Positions 27,301 through 35,273 of a stretch of DNA of 35,273 nucleotides are shown in pieces. The notes below the pieces were generated by a model that did no database searches, was not told the DNA's origin, and saw only the letters and a list, made by a program, of their open reading frames with translations. The position numbers and the translations under genes are program-made. Source of the stretch: a virus; the IMG/VR virus record IMGVR_UViG_3300025131_000194, positions 1 through 35,273 of that record; one strand, 5' to 3'. The first letter of the stretch is position 1, and each line of letters begins with the position of its first letter.

Positions 27301-29016
27301 ACAGAGACACTCGCTGAAGCACTGTACGATATAGGAACATCTTTAGCCTCTGCAGCAGGAGAAATTCAAAACTATCGATACAATGCAGATGTCGAAGCCG
27401 TTTTCTCTCTATTTGACCTCATGGCAAAAAATGCTACTACGCACGCTGACGCAGGGACTATGTCTACTGATGATATTAGATCAGCAATAATTAGCACTTC
27501 AATGTTTCCTGAGACACTTAGCCTTAGGGCACACTTAGATGAGCAGGAATACAGAAGAGGTGCAAGAGCAGGATTTTTTGACGACGAGATTAGTCCAGAA
27601 GGTGTTCAACCTAGCTCTACAGCTCTATTAATTCCTCGAGGTAGTGTAATTGAGTCTAGCTTTTTATCAAAAAGAGTCATTCCTTCACTTGGTATGATGA
27701 CAATAAAGGGAAGAGAGCAATTGCCTTCATCCGCTTCTGAGCAAACTAAATCAGGAATAATTTCTATTTACGGCGATCCAAATGATGATAGAAAGGAAAT
27801 TGTCACTATAGGAATTCCTGTTGGACTTACCGAGAGACTTAGGGAAGAGGCGGCAAGCTATGCGTCAGAGGTTGCCGGATATGGTGAGGAAAGCTATGAG
27901 GAAAGCCCATTAATTTGCATTAAAATCTATAAGAAAGATCTCGACAGAGGAGATGTTGTTTACATTCCTCAATCATATGTCTTCGATACACGTGTCATGG
28001 GAATATGTTGTCCGACTGTCAGTACTGACACCAGTTACAACTCTGATATCGGCGGAATTGAAAAGATTCAATCAGATATCATATCTCAAGCAATGGCAGG
28101 CGCTGGAGATGGTGAAACTGAAAATCACACAAGTCACTGGAAGTCTAAGATATATTCGGGATATGATCTTGATGGTGATGGAAGCGCTATAACTGAAGTC
28201 GGTCAGGATAAAGCCATGAGTATGACGTTTGACGAAGAATTTACATATTCAGATGCTGATCAATATGACGATCTATTTAATGATGTTATTTTTTCATTAC
28301 TTAAAGTTAAACCACTTAGGGGCTATTCCAATAAACCATTGATGAAACACTATTACACACTGCCTGTGATGTTTCCATCTGATCCAGCAGAAGATGTTAG
28401 AAAAAATCATCTTAATGATGTATTTATAAAGCATTATTTAAAAATTACTGCAGGTATCGACGTGTCAGAAAAAGCATTTCCGCTATTTAGAAATGGAACC
28501 TCACCCATGTCATCTACAGACGGTGCGGGTTTGGGAACCGCATCTCGAGACTTTGAATTCATAGATAATATGATGCAAGGATTAAATAGACCATTTTCTG
28601 AAGAGTTTATATCTGATGACTATATTCAAAATGTCAGATCAGATATACTAAAGCTTGTTGATGAGGGAATTAAAAGTAATGCTCTAGGAAGCTTTGACGT
28701 TGATGAGTCAATATCTTCAAATGTTATAGCAAAATTAAAACAGTCTTATTTATTTTCTGCTGAGAAGTACTTTAATCAAACACATCTTCCACACCTATTT
28801 GAGAGAGTTTTCTGCGTCATGATTGATCCTGATGGATTTGACATTGACTTAGAAGAAACAACTGGAATAGATACAAGTGACGATGATGCTGTTCAATCGT
28901 ATATTACTGAAGTATATAACATATTTGCAACTATTGAAATTTTACCTGTCTCTTCGGGTGACGGAGTAGAAATGTGCAGTGACTCAAGTGTGGGCGATCT
29001 CGAACTCGATATTTAG
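24316..29016 (+). CDS. Very large acidic Ser/Thr-rich virion protein, unknown function
   Basis: 1566 residues from ATG 24316, the largest protein here. It is rich in Ser, Thr, Asp, Glu and Ala, low in Cys, and mostly helical with loops; no transmembrane segment, signal peptide or catalytic motif was seen. A Gly/Pro-rich hinge (SSGGGPPGQIDAPFGGPVGK) at about residues 887-907 may divide it into two halves. Around residue 1075 lies a basic/aromatic patch, EYRRGARAGFFDDE. It is preceded and followed by other large Ser-rich genes (21411 and 29040). Its length and helicity make a tape-measure role conceivable, but the even, acidic composition and lack of hydrophobic segments fit a baseplate or neck assembly better. 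I do not recognise the family. Confidence 0.6.
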   Translation: MATIDKMQTSIPIMTSSDLSSARRVASASALSITSGKSLDEIGTTAGLPVQTSISDIEGSVDFISTTDDAFTSFTNPASALGLSTLAPEIIGSFDFVPLYKDSAVGSEPATVNANVYNAIYQNMLFDSLTREAARNCLQALIKNEGDVVDTLISSISETSSPSFTNYSEFMAGLTHIGHYSYFVRRLMAGGGSPMAQGIQQEGSESGWYDGYALIYSMFDSLRSALNFRNIAPSSSSCFAAARSLGITDNQGFSISNEIGDFDTIIDILQGVCGYEDSELTAASNTRQVAQIVQDLRRSILLAPIGASDSRSSDIEEPYIVIDDMGDEDTQYAFAEILSGLNSLNTTSESSGTDVGTISESDFTSFRSSATGLEFFKRATSICALITRDVNLSFRKRTQYVLESAASITEDTAGVVYGSGKNPGLRVLIDDTVGNIGGDLLSSSPATESIASLLNPDTGDGSKILSFEKFSVDSSFGDGIAGFDAFSGDLVNWLENMDDNGAGLGFLDFANDFKSKADSLRKMVPILIGGARGSNSLWRNLTKYLANYLMKQGFFSDYTSSSALGGTASGVTIGESDALEFVRFGIVVTAADNSEVGYLLTKYLDLRNLAKKMSLLPTIAGSGSGVLSSVEGSSGITSFETDENISAIEQSYDQFYSAAKDLAQKIIDVTTTNDVVNALLLAADEDTLGTGTRLYKESATQSVATTIDTFRGEPYDVDADETAQSNIDIMETPVGLALMTLSPESGNESIFDIPQIVLDSFYEDLVEKNMVSSTGSSLTGTSLTLWDIMRLNRATSSSINILTPGSGEFSDEYVETLKTMQSGIETDYRGWSDSLRRRAIMFLISDILSEFTDSQMLIGMDVGDFAVTSEDSSKSATKSASYAEQVESSGGGPPGQIDAPFGGPVGKAATVMLSEYDTSEANLDITSNVFLKFDSSKTTQLLAIMRDLNDDSKVSDETTSVLSGAGNDEFDGEIFTETNSQIKKTHLALLNTYFKTETLAEALYDIGTSLASAAGEIQNYRYNADVEAVFSLFDLMAKNATTHADAGTMSTDDIRSAIISTSMFPETLSLRAHLDEQEYRRGARAGFFDDEISPEGVQPSSTALLIPRGSVIESSFLSKRVIPSLGMMTIKGREQLPSSASEQTKSGIISIYGDPNDDRKEIVTIGIPVGLTERLREEAASYASEVAGYGEESYEESPLICIKIYKKDLDRGDVVYIPQSYVFDTRVMGICCPTVSTDTSYNSDIGGIEKIQSDIISQAMAGAGDGETENHTSHWKSKIYSGYDLDGDGSAITEVGQDKAMSMTFDEEFTYSDADQYDDLFNDVIFSLLKVKPLRGYSNKPLMKHYYTLPVMFPSDPAEDVRKNHLNDVFIKHYLKITAGIDVSEKAFPLFRNGTSPMSSTDGAGLGTASRDFEFIDNMMQGLNRPFSEEFISDDYIQNVRSDILKLVDEGIKSNALGSFDVDESISSNVIAKLKQSYLFSAEKYFNQTHLPHLFERVFCVMIDPDGFDIDLEETTGIDTSDDDAVQSYITEVYNIFATIEILPVSSGDGVEMCSDSSVGDLELDI

Positions 29017-29039
29017 TAACATACTACGGAGAAATACCA

Positions 29040-31064
29040 ATGTCAGACCACTTATCAGACATAATTGACAACTATTCATACTCTTCAATGCAAAGTAAGG
29101 GTGTAAATCAGTCAGATATACCAATTCCAAATGATGTTGAGGCTACGTTCCAATATAACTACTTTGTATTTGATGAGACTACGTCTCGTAGTGTTACAGT
29201 GAAGGGAGATTCGTTAAATTCTTTTGCATCAATCTCAGAAGATGCTGATGAGTCAGCTAGGTTGGCAGCTTTAATTGAGTATGATGTTCCAAGGTTTAAT
29301 AGAATTTCATGGACACCTACTGTTCTTGAGTCATCTCTTATTGATGAGGGCTCTGAGGCTGAATCATCAATTGGAGTGACAATATCGGATAATTTAGAAA
29401 ATATCATATACGAAGAGGTCATGACAAGTAATCAGTATAGTGGAATTGGTATTCAAGATGCAGACGGTCTCGGAAGAATAGCAGATATGGCAAAAGTTGC
29501 AATAGGATCTTCTGATCTTCCATTTGAATTTGCAACATCGAGTACTGCTACTGTCAATACAGATTCAAATTTAGATGTAATTAATGGCTATCTTGATCTG
29601 GTTAGTGAGGGATCTTCTATAGATAAGACAGCAAAGGAGACATTGAGAAATGCACTAACCAGCTATCAATCACAGGGCGACCTAAGCTTTGCAAATCAGT
29701 CTGAGGAAAGACAGTCTGCAATCAATGATACTCTATCCGATACATCAGCTACTTTTGATATGGGAATTTCGATAAGCAACGTTCTTGCTAGTGCGTGTGC
29801 ACATGCGTGGACACAAGATGGTGGAAGCACATTTTTTGAAGAATTTTCTTCTATTAAGGGGTTATTAGAAAAAATTACAACACAGTCACTTGCAGATGAT
29901 GGTCTCGGAACTGTTAGTGATAATGACTATGATATTAGTGGAACTCCGGCAACGTATAGATCATCTGAAAATCTTGCAAGCCAGACGTCTGGTGATCAAT
30001 ATGTTGCACAGGTTGCTGGGTACATAATAGAAAAGCAAGAAATAGATGCATCAGGAACAGTGACAGAGCTTTCTCCCCTTATTGTTGAAAGTCCGATAGT
30101 TTCTGAACTTATAGATCCAAATATTATGTACGGAAAGGCTTATCGATACAGGATTAGAACTGTAGCATATCTTGAATTTAGTGCTATAAATGTCTATCCT
30201 GGAAATGAATCTAGAAACGAAACAATGATAGTAGGTGTATTTATAGCATCTAGAGCCAGTCAGGCTTCGACTGCCTTGTGCACAGAGAGAATTCCCCCAC
30301 CACCTCCTGAAGAAATTGAATTTGTGTATGACGGTGCTAAGGGTTCTCTTGATATATCGTGGGGATTCCCACTTAATCGACAACGAGATATTAAGCAGTT
30401 TAGAGTATTTAGAAGATCTACTGTTAGAGAGCAGTATAGCTTAATTAAAAACTATTTCTTTGATGACTCTACCACACTCACCAAGACAACTGAGATACCT
30501 GATCCAGATGCGCTTATTGCATCCACCCCTGCAAAACTTAGTGGCGCGTTAATTCAGGTAGTTAGTTCACCCACAACACTATTTGGTGATAAAGATTTTG
30601 ACACAAATTCTAGTTACATTTATGCTCTGACAAGCGTAGACGCACGCGGACTAAGCTCAAATTACTCTGCTCAGTTCCTGGTGTCTTATGATAAGTTTAA
30701 AGCAAGACTAAACATAACATATCTTTCAAGATCAGGTGCACCTATCCCGTATCCAAACATGTATCTTAGAAGAGACCTGTTTGTTGATACAATCAAAGCT
30801 TCAGGATTTGATCAGATGTCTATTTATTTTGATCCTGAATACCTAAGTGTTTCAAATTCTGATGAAACTAATCTAGATGTTTTATCTGATAGTTCCGACG
30901 AGCCTAGTTATAAGATGTCAATGATTAATCTTGACAACCAGAAGTCAAATATGATAGATATTTTTGTTAAAGATATTCGTACAGACGATCTATACGAGGT
31001 TGGGGAAGGTGTTGAATATGAAGTTAAAACAAAAGTTGCCACATTAATAGATACATCTGGCTAG
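29040..31064 (+). CDS. Virion protein with C-terminal FN3-like domains
   Basis: 674 residues. The first 320 are acidic, Ser-rich and mostly helical, much like the preceding large protein. Two FN3-like units follow: about 320-410 (VAGYIIEKQEID to YRYRIRTVAYLEF) and 418-545, which opens with PPPPPEEIEF, continues SLDISWGFP and IKQFRVFRRS, and ends SYIYALTSVDARGLSSNYS, the usual W-P and Y-x-Y pattern. The last 120 residues are beta-rich (MSIYFDPEYLSVSN). ATG 29040 follows ACGGAGAAA. FN3 domains are common surface-exposed modules of phage tails and are thought to help loose binding to cell-surface carbohydrate; that role here is inference. Confidence 0.65.
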   Translation: MSDHLSDIIDNYSYSSMQSKGVNQSDIPIPNDVEATFQYNYFVFDETTSRSVTVKGDSLNSFASISEDADESARLAALIEYDVPRFNRISWTPTVLESSLIDEGSEAESSIGVTISDNLENIIYEEVMTSNQYSGIGIQDADGLGRIADMAKVAIGSSDLPFEFATSSTATVNTDSNLDVINGYLDLVSEGSSIDKTAKETLRNALTSYQSQGDLSFANQSEERQSAINDTLSDTSATFDMGISISNVLASACAHAWTQDGGSTFFEEFSSIKGLLEKITTQSLADDGLGTVSDNDYDISGTPATYRSSENLASQTSGDQYVAQVAGYIIEKQEIDASGTVTELSPLIVESPIVSELIDPNIMYGKAYRYRIRTVAYLEFSAINVYPGNESRNETMIVGVFIASRASQASTALCTERIPPPPPEEIEFVYDGAKGSLDISWGFPLNRQRDIKQFRVFRRSTVREQYSLIKNYFFDDSTTLTKTTEIPDPDALIASTPAKLSGALIQVVSSPTTLFGDKDFDTNSSYIYALTSVDARGLSSNYSAQFLVSYDKFKARLNITYLSRSGAPIPYPNMYLRRDLFVDTIKASGFDQMSIYFDPEYLSVSNSDETNLDVLSDSSDEPSYKMSMINLDNQKSNMIDIFVKDIRTDDLYEVGEGVEYEVKTKVATLIDTSG

Positions 31065-31091
31065 GAAATATTTTACTATGTAACATGGAGA

Positions 31092-31107
31092 ATTGTATAT
31101 TTACAAT
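31092..31107 (+). repeat. Short inverted repeat before the 31120 gene
   Basis: ATTGTA and TACAAT form a perfect six-base stem with a four-base loop (TATT), just before the ribosome binding site AGGAG (31109-31113). The stem is AT-rich and weak and has no U-run, so it is not a convincing terminator. It sits in a 55-base gap, the second longest of the window. Confidence 0.3.
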
Positions 31108-31119
31108 CAGGAGTGAAAA

Positions 31120-31827
31120 ATGGGATTCTTAGATCACAGTACAAATAACATTATTTTAGATGCTGTTTTGACTGACAAAGGAAGAGAGCTGTTGTCTAGA
31201 AATGACGGTTCATTTCAAATCGTCAAGTATGCACTTTCAGATGATGAAGTTGACTATACTGTTATTGAAAAATTTGGAAGAACAGTTGGAAAAGAGAAGA
31301 TTGAGAAAAATACACCAGTCCTTGAGGCTGTAACGACTTCAAATCTGGCTCAAAAGTTTAGATTAAGAAGCATATCTGTTCCAAATCTTATTAGACTTCC
31401 ATATCTGTCTTTAGATGGTGTAACATCAGATACAATTACACTAAATACAGTCAACACTAGAAGTTCAACAGTTACTGTTAAACAGGGAATTGGAGGTGAC
31501 TCTCTGCTTCCTGTCGAGTTAGTTGATCAGGTCTATAGGGTTTCTGTTAATAATTTATTCTTACAGATATCAGGACAGAGACCCGTTTCAATTGACTCTG
31601 AGAACATTGCAACCTACTTGATCACCAGAGGATCTTCTCTGGATACAACAACAGGCGGCTCATCATGTTCTTTGACAGTTCAAATAAAGTCATCTTTAAC
31701 AACAACAATGTTTAGCACATTTGGTGTAGCAGACGATAAGACATTAATTAGATCATATATTACAGTCATAGGTCAGCAGTCAGGTGCTTCAAAAGACTTT
31801 CTAATTAAGATTAACAAGACAGCATAA
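31120..31827 (+). CDS. Virion protein with N-terminal LD-x(n)-D-x-[IV]-[LV]-T-[DE]-x-G signature (paralogue B)
   Basis: 235 residues. The N-terminus reads GFLDHSTNNIILDAVLTDKG, followed by RELLSRNDGSFQIVKYALSD, and matches in outline the start of the protein at 20440. A second recognisable block is FGRTVGKEKIEKNTPVLEA. The rest is beta-rich without Cys clusters. AGGAG precedes ATG 31120 by six bases. From memory, this protein and the one that follows travel as a pair in several large T4-related phages as uncharacterised structural proteins. Confidence 0.7.
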   Translation: MGFLDHSTNNIILDAVLTDKGRELLSRNDGSFQIVKYALSDDEVDYTVIEKFGRTVGKEKIEKNTPVLEAVTTSNLAQKFRLRSISVPNLIRLPYLSLDGVTSDTITLNTVNTRSSTVTVKQGIGGDSLLPVELVDQVYRVSVNNLFLQISGQRPVSIDSENIATYLITRGSSLDTTTGGSSCSLTVQIKSSLTTTMFSTFGVADDKTLIRSYITVIGQQSGASKDFLIKINKTA

Positions 31828-31845
31828 TATTTTAAGAGATAGAGC

Positions 31846-33150
31846 ATGGCCACATTTAAAGAAATTTCTTCTGCTGATATTAAAACAAGTAGATCAGTAC
31901 TAAATCAGTTAGTTGACATCATTCAAGAGGATATCTCAGGATCCACCACAAGAAAGAAGTATCAAGTCTTTGTAACAGGTGGCGTCGGTCCTGGTGTAAC
32001 TTCATCTCTGTTTCAGACAGTGTATGATCAGGACTACACACTTCAGACAGCTAATCCTGTTTTCGATATAACATATGGAATGTATTCCGGCAGTTCAGCA
32101 GTTGCTTCAGCATCTACTGGTCAGGATAGTGCAGGAAAGATACTGTTTCCATCACACTCTCTCATGATGAGAGAAAAGATGAATGTTTACAGACAGTTTG
32201 CACAACTTCTCTTAGGTGACGCAACATATCAGTTTGCATCACCGTATACAACAACTCAGCCGGTTGAATCAGAGGGTATTGACCACGCTCTATTCTTCAC
32301 ATTCAAGAGATTATTTTCTAGAGATAAGATAAAGCGTGAATCTTTTGCGATGAAATTTTATCAGTCTGCATCTCGAGCACCTGGTGATCCAACTGCATCT
32401 GGTCAATCTGTATTTTCAGGAAATATGGGTCCCAATCTTAACTTACCTACAGTTTCTGGATCTGCAATCTTTACAGATATAGGCTCTGCAACTGCAAAGG
32501 AGACGTCGATCGGGGGAGAGATCGGAAACCTGGTCGATTCATCAAACACAAATAGAAATGTCGGTCTGCTTTTCTATGACATGGGAATAGGTCTTCTGGA
32601 TGTTGAGAAAGTAATTTCAGCATCGCAAGCAGCCTCAGGTGTTATCGACGCAATGAAGAGCAATACATTCGACTCCATTCCGGGGGGTCAGATGATATTA
32701 GGATATGGCCCAGCAACTCCTGGAACAGGATCATCAGACGTAGCAGTATTTGGAGGACGAGGAAACAGAAACGCTAAATTCGTCCCAGACTTTGTTGTCT
32801 CCGCTTCAATGGATAATATCTTAGATCACTTTGCATCCGTTAGATTCCAGTCAGGATCACTCACAGCAATAACATTCCAGAATGTGACAAACATCAACTC
32901 AACACTGGTCTTCTGTAGGGCAACATCTGATGAGTTTAACTACTCTTCTAATCCCACGTTTAGTGACTCAACAGGAAGAATTAAGGTAATAGATGAGGGA
33001 GAGGAGAATACACAGAGAACTTTCTCCTTTGTTAGTACAATTGGTCTATATGATGGAAGAAATAATCTGCTTGCTGTTGCAAAACTTAGCAGACCTGTTG
33101 AGAAGAATGATGAGAAGGATCTGACATTCAGGATTAGGCTTGACTTCTAG
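31846..33150 (+). CDS. Conserved phage virion structural protein, role unknown
   Basis: 434 residues. The N-terminus has ISSADIKTSRSVLNQLVDII and then KKYQVFVTGGVGPGVTSSLF and YDQDYTLQTANPVFDITYG, a block I recall from uncharacterised structural proteins of large marine myoviruses. The C-terminal 100 residues contain SDEFNYSSNPTFSDSTGRIK, FVSTIGLYDGRNNLLAVAKL and a final LTFRIRLDF, a beta-rich end that also recurs in phage structural proteins. No sheath or tube motif is clear. It follows the 31120 gene closely and is followed by the truncated LamG-like gene. Confidence 0.7.
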   Translation: MATFKEISSADIKTSRSVLNQLVDIIQEDISGSTTRKKYQVFVTGGVGPGVTSSLFQTVYDQDYTLQTANPVFDITYGMYSGSSAVASASTGQDSAGKILFPSHSLMMREKMNVYRQFAQLLLGDATYQFASPYTTTQPVESEGIDHALFFTFKRLFSRDKIKRESFAMKFYQSASRAPGDPTASGQSVFSGNMGPNLNLPTVSGSAIFTDIGSATAKETSIGGEIGNLVDSSNTNRNVGLLFYDMGIGLLDVEKVISASQAASGVIDAMKSNTFDSIPGGQMILGYGPATPGTGSSDVAVFGGRGNRNAKFVPDFVVSASMDNILDHFASVRFQSGSLTAITFQNVTNINSTLVFCRATSDEFNYSSNPTFSDSTGRIKVIDEGEENTQRTFSFVSTIGLYDGRNNLLAVAKLSRPVEKNDEKDLTFRIRLDF

Positions 33151-33171
33151 TCCTGGCTGGAGGTTTAGCAA

Positions 33172-35273
33172 ATGTCAATTATTAAAATCACTCCTGACCT
33201 GATTGAGCAAGTTACATTAACGACTCATCCAAAGAGAACATTTGTCTCATCTTCTCAAAAATCACTCCAGGAGATCGAATCCCCTCGGATACCAGGTGGT
33301 AGAGCTCCTCCAACAGGATCAATTGGCCAGGTTAACCTTATGCCAAGAGCCAACACAGTCATTAAGAGTGTTAGGGCATTTGACCCAGAAAGCACAACTT
33401 ACAATGAGGATCAATCATCACTCCTTATCAATCTAAGAGCTGCAGTCGAGGCCACAGCGGCAGGTGAGGTAGATATCCAAGATTATCTCGGTGTCGCTTC
33501 CGCAAACCAGGACTGGTCGAGCGGACACGGCATAGATGAATCAAACCCTCCAGCCAAGGGATACATGGAGGGGGTTAGAAAAGCAAAGCGGCCTATTAAA
33601 AATTCAAAAGCATTTAGTATTACCAGATTTAGACCTCCGTTTCTTTATGAGAACACCGGTTTTTATGCTGCTTCTCCGAGAAATAAGTGGATAGTCCCAC
33701 AGGTCGCTGCTTCTAGCTTTGAGGGAAAGCTTAGATCTGTCAAGGACCAGGTTAGAAATATACTTCTTCCAGCAAATAGGGCTAGGATGAAGAATCCTGA
33801 TTACGCGTATACTAACTACCACAGCTTAAATTTCTTTACAGCGTCCATAAACCAGCAGGCATCTTCCATTGAAGCAGGACACAGTGTGATGTTAAGCTCT
33901 GTCTTGATATATCCTTCTATGACTGGAGCATATGAGACTTCTCCAACTCACTTTACTGGAAGGTACGCTCCCAAAGGTGCATTTACATTTGACTTCTATA
34001 TCAACCCGAGATATACGAATGACCTCTCAAAGGGATTCAAGACAAACGGTCACTTTCAAGCTGGAACAATATATCACATGAGCAGTACGTTTGCTGTCTC
34101 TCTCGTTACAGGGTCAAGTACAGCGGCAAATGGAACAGCTGACGGATATAGAATACTATTACAGCTTTCACAGAGTGCAGATTTTGCACCCTCTAAGTTT
34201 TTATTAACAGCTTCAAGTGATATTCCCATCTATAATGGAGATCTTTCCAGGTATAAGAAGGATCCCTATGATTATGCCTTTCTATCAGCTGATAACTCTC
34301 TTAAGAGAAACCACTGGCATCACGTTGCAATAAGGTGGAGTCCTAAGGTAAATGGCGGCACTGGAAGCTTTGTGATCGATGGAGAGGTCTCTTCTGAGTT
34401 TTCTATTACAGGCTCAGAATCTATTGTCCCAGAAGTTAGCTCCTCAACAGGCAGATCAGCAGCATTTGCCAGTAGAAATCTTGCTGACCCTGATGCCCTC
34501 TTCATAGGAAACTTTTATGAGGGGGCAAACGTATCTGGGTCTGCATCAGCTGGCTCCAATATCTCAAGATTTTTTAATACAAAGGCGAGCTCCATAGAGG
34601 GATTTACTGACCCAGGCCACGGCTTAATAGAACCGGTCCAGTCAAAAGACATGGGAAGGCTTGATCCAGCTGGATTTGCATTTAATCATCCCCTCAACGC
34701 TGAGGTTCATGATCTTAAGATCTACAACTCCTACAGGACGCTGACACAAATCTACACTTCTTCGATTGGAGGGCCAGAGGACTTTACAGACTTGTTGTTT
34801 TATCTTCCTCCGTTTTATATTAATGAGAGAAGAGAGCGTACATTCCTGGTAAATGCTGTTACGGGCGCATATAAGAGCTACTTTAGTGACACTGGTGGAG
34901 GTTCTGGAGAATACTCTGTATCATATCCCATTAGCAACTTTATAGATCCGTTTGTAACAATGCCGTTCAATGCTGGCCTGGCGATGACAGTGGATTCGAC
35001 ACTTATAAACCTAGATACATTCACAAAGGATCTTGTAAATAACATATATCCAAGGCTCTTATTTCTAACAGCATCTTCTGCATGTGATAAGGGTGATAGC
35101 AATCAGACAGATGTGCAGCTAAATCTATCCTCAGGCGTCTCATCGAGAAGAGTTTCAGAGTATCTATTTAACACTGCATCTTTAAGAAAAAGATGTCTTA
35201 CTGTTCTTCCCTGCGATAATGGAAGATTCAATCCAAACTATTCACTTGTGTATACCGGCTCTGAAACATTGCC
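33172..35273 (+). CDS. LamG-like virion protein, 3' end beyond the window
   Basis: The frame is open from ATG 33172 to the window end (700 codons so far), with GGAGG (33159-33163) eight bases before the start. The N-terminus reads DLIEQVTLTTHPKRTFVSSS and then NLMPRANTVIKSVRAFDPES. A LamG/concanavalin-like domain lies at about residues 250-520: GAFTFDFYINPRY, HWHHVAIRWSP, GSFVIDGEVSSEF and finally NAEVHDLKIYNSYRTL. A stretch with FTDLLFYLPPFYINERRERTF follows. It is the third LamG-bearing gene of the window and probably another baseplate or fibre adhesin. The C-terminal part is missing. Confidence 0.72.
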   Translation, partial: MSIIKITPDLIEQVTLTTHPKRTFVSSSQKSLQEIESPRIPGGRAPPTGSIGQVNLMPRANTVIKSVRAFDPESTTYNEDQSSLLINLRAAVEATAAGEVDIQDYLGVASANQDWSSGHGIDESNPPAKGYMEGVRKAKRPIKNSKAFSITRFRPPFLYENTGFYAASPRNKWIVPQVAASSFEGKLRSVKDQVRNILLPANRARMKNPDYAYTNYHSLNFFTASINQQASSIEAGHSVMLSSVLIYPSMTGAYETSPTHFTGRYAPKGAFTFDFYINPRYTNDLSKGFKTNGHFQAGTIYHMSSTFAVSLVTGSSTAANGTADGYRILLQLSQSADFAPSKFLLTASSDIPIYNGDLSRYKKDPYDYAFLSADNSLKRNHWHHVAIRWSPKVNGGTGSFVIDGEVSSEFSITGSESIVPEVSSSTGRSAAFASRNLADPDALFIGNFYEGANVSGSASAGSNISRFFNTKASSIEGFTDPGHGLIEPVQSKDMGRLDPAGFAFNHPLNAEVHDLKIYNSYRTLTQIYTSSIGGPEDFTDLLFYLPPFYINERRERTFLVNAVTGAYKSYFSDTGGGSGEYSVSYPISNFIDPFVTMPFNAGLAMTVDSTLINLDTFTKDLVNNIYPRLLFLTASSACDKGDSNQTDVQLNLSSGVSSRRVSEYLFNTASLRKRCLTVLPCDNGRFNPNYSLVYTGSETL

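Noticed and set aside
31065-31119. Possible transcription terminator in the gap before the 31120 gene.
   Set aside because: The only stem (six AT-rich pairs) is weak and lacks a following U-run.

Overview
This window is a single-strand (all +), densely packed stretch of a low-GC genome. It is best read as part of a T4-related contractile-tailed phage (myovirus). The evidence is a recognisable set of T4-type genes in one run: a gp55-like late sigma factor, a candidate gp33-like co-activator, a gp5-like baseplate hub/spike, gp25, gp6 and a gp7/gpI-like wedge protein. These are followed by very large virion proteins typical of big marine-type myoviruses. The host cannot be read from the sequence. 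No tRNA, rRNA, CRISPR array, integrase, transposase or IS element was seen.

Layout. (1) 1-371: the C-terminal end of a PD-(D/E)XK exonuclease with a Cys cluster suggesting a 4Fe-4S site. (2) 421-2855: two adjacent GT-B glycosyltransferases, each with an E-x7-E motif. (3) 2852-4293: a small membrane-anchored protein, the late sigma factor and the gp33-like candidate, which together look like the switch to late transcription. (4) 4295-9456: the baseplate core, with the hub/spike (no lysozyme domain), an unusual hydrophobic helical protein, gp25 and gp6. (5) 9465-35273: about 25.8 kb coding for twelve virion proteins, roughly 8,500 residues in all. They include a DNRLRE-like protein, a giant wedge protein with two LamG-like domains, two further LamG-like proteins, a fibre-head-like protein, two proteins sharing an N-terminal signature, three very large Ser/Thr/Asp-rich proteins with beta-sandwich-like segments, and a conserved-looking 434-residue structural protein. 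The last gene runs off the window.

How it fits together. The sigma factor and its partner would direct RNA polymerase to late promoters, and the downstream genes are the kind of late products they would serve. gp5, gp25, gp6 and the gp7/gpI-like protein supply the hub and the universal wedge core. The LamG-like, DNRLRE-like and fibronectin-III-like proteins probably form an enlarged baseplate periphery that touches cell-surface polymers. The glycosyltransferases may modify either the virion or the host surface. Genes are linked by ATGA, TAATG and TTGA overlaps or very short gaps, so translational coupling is likely. The only gap above 60 bp is at 7063-7145, ahead of gp25, and it holds a possible late-promoter-like element. 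There is no gene-free stretch longer than 300 bp.
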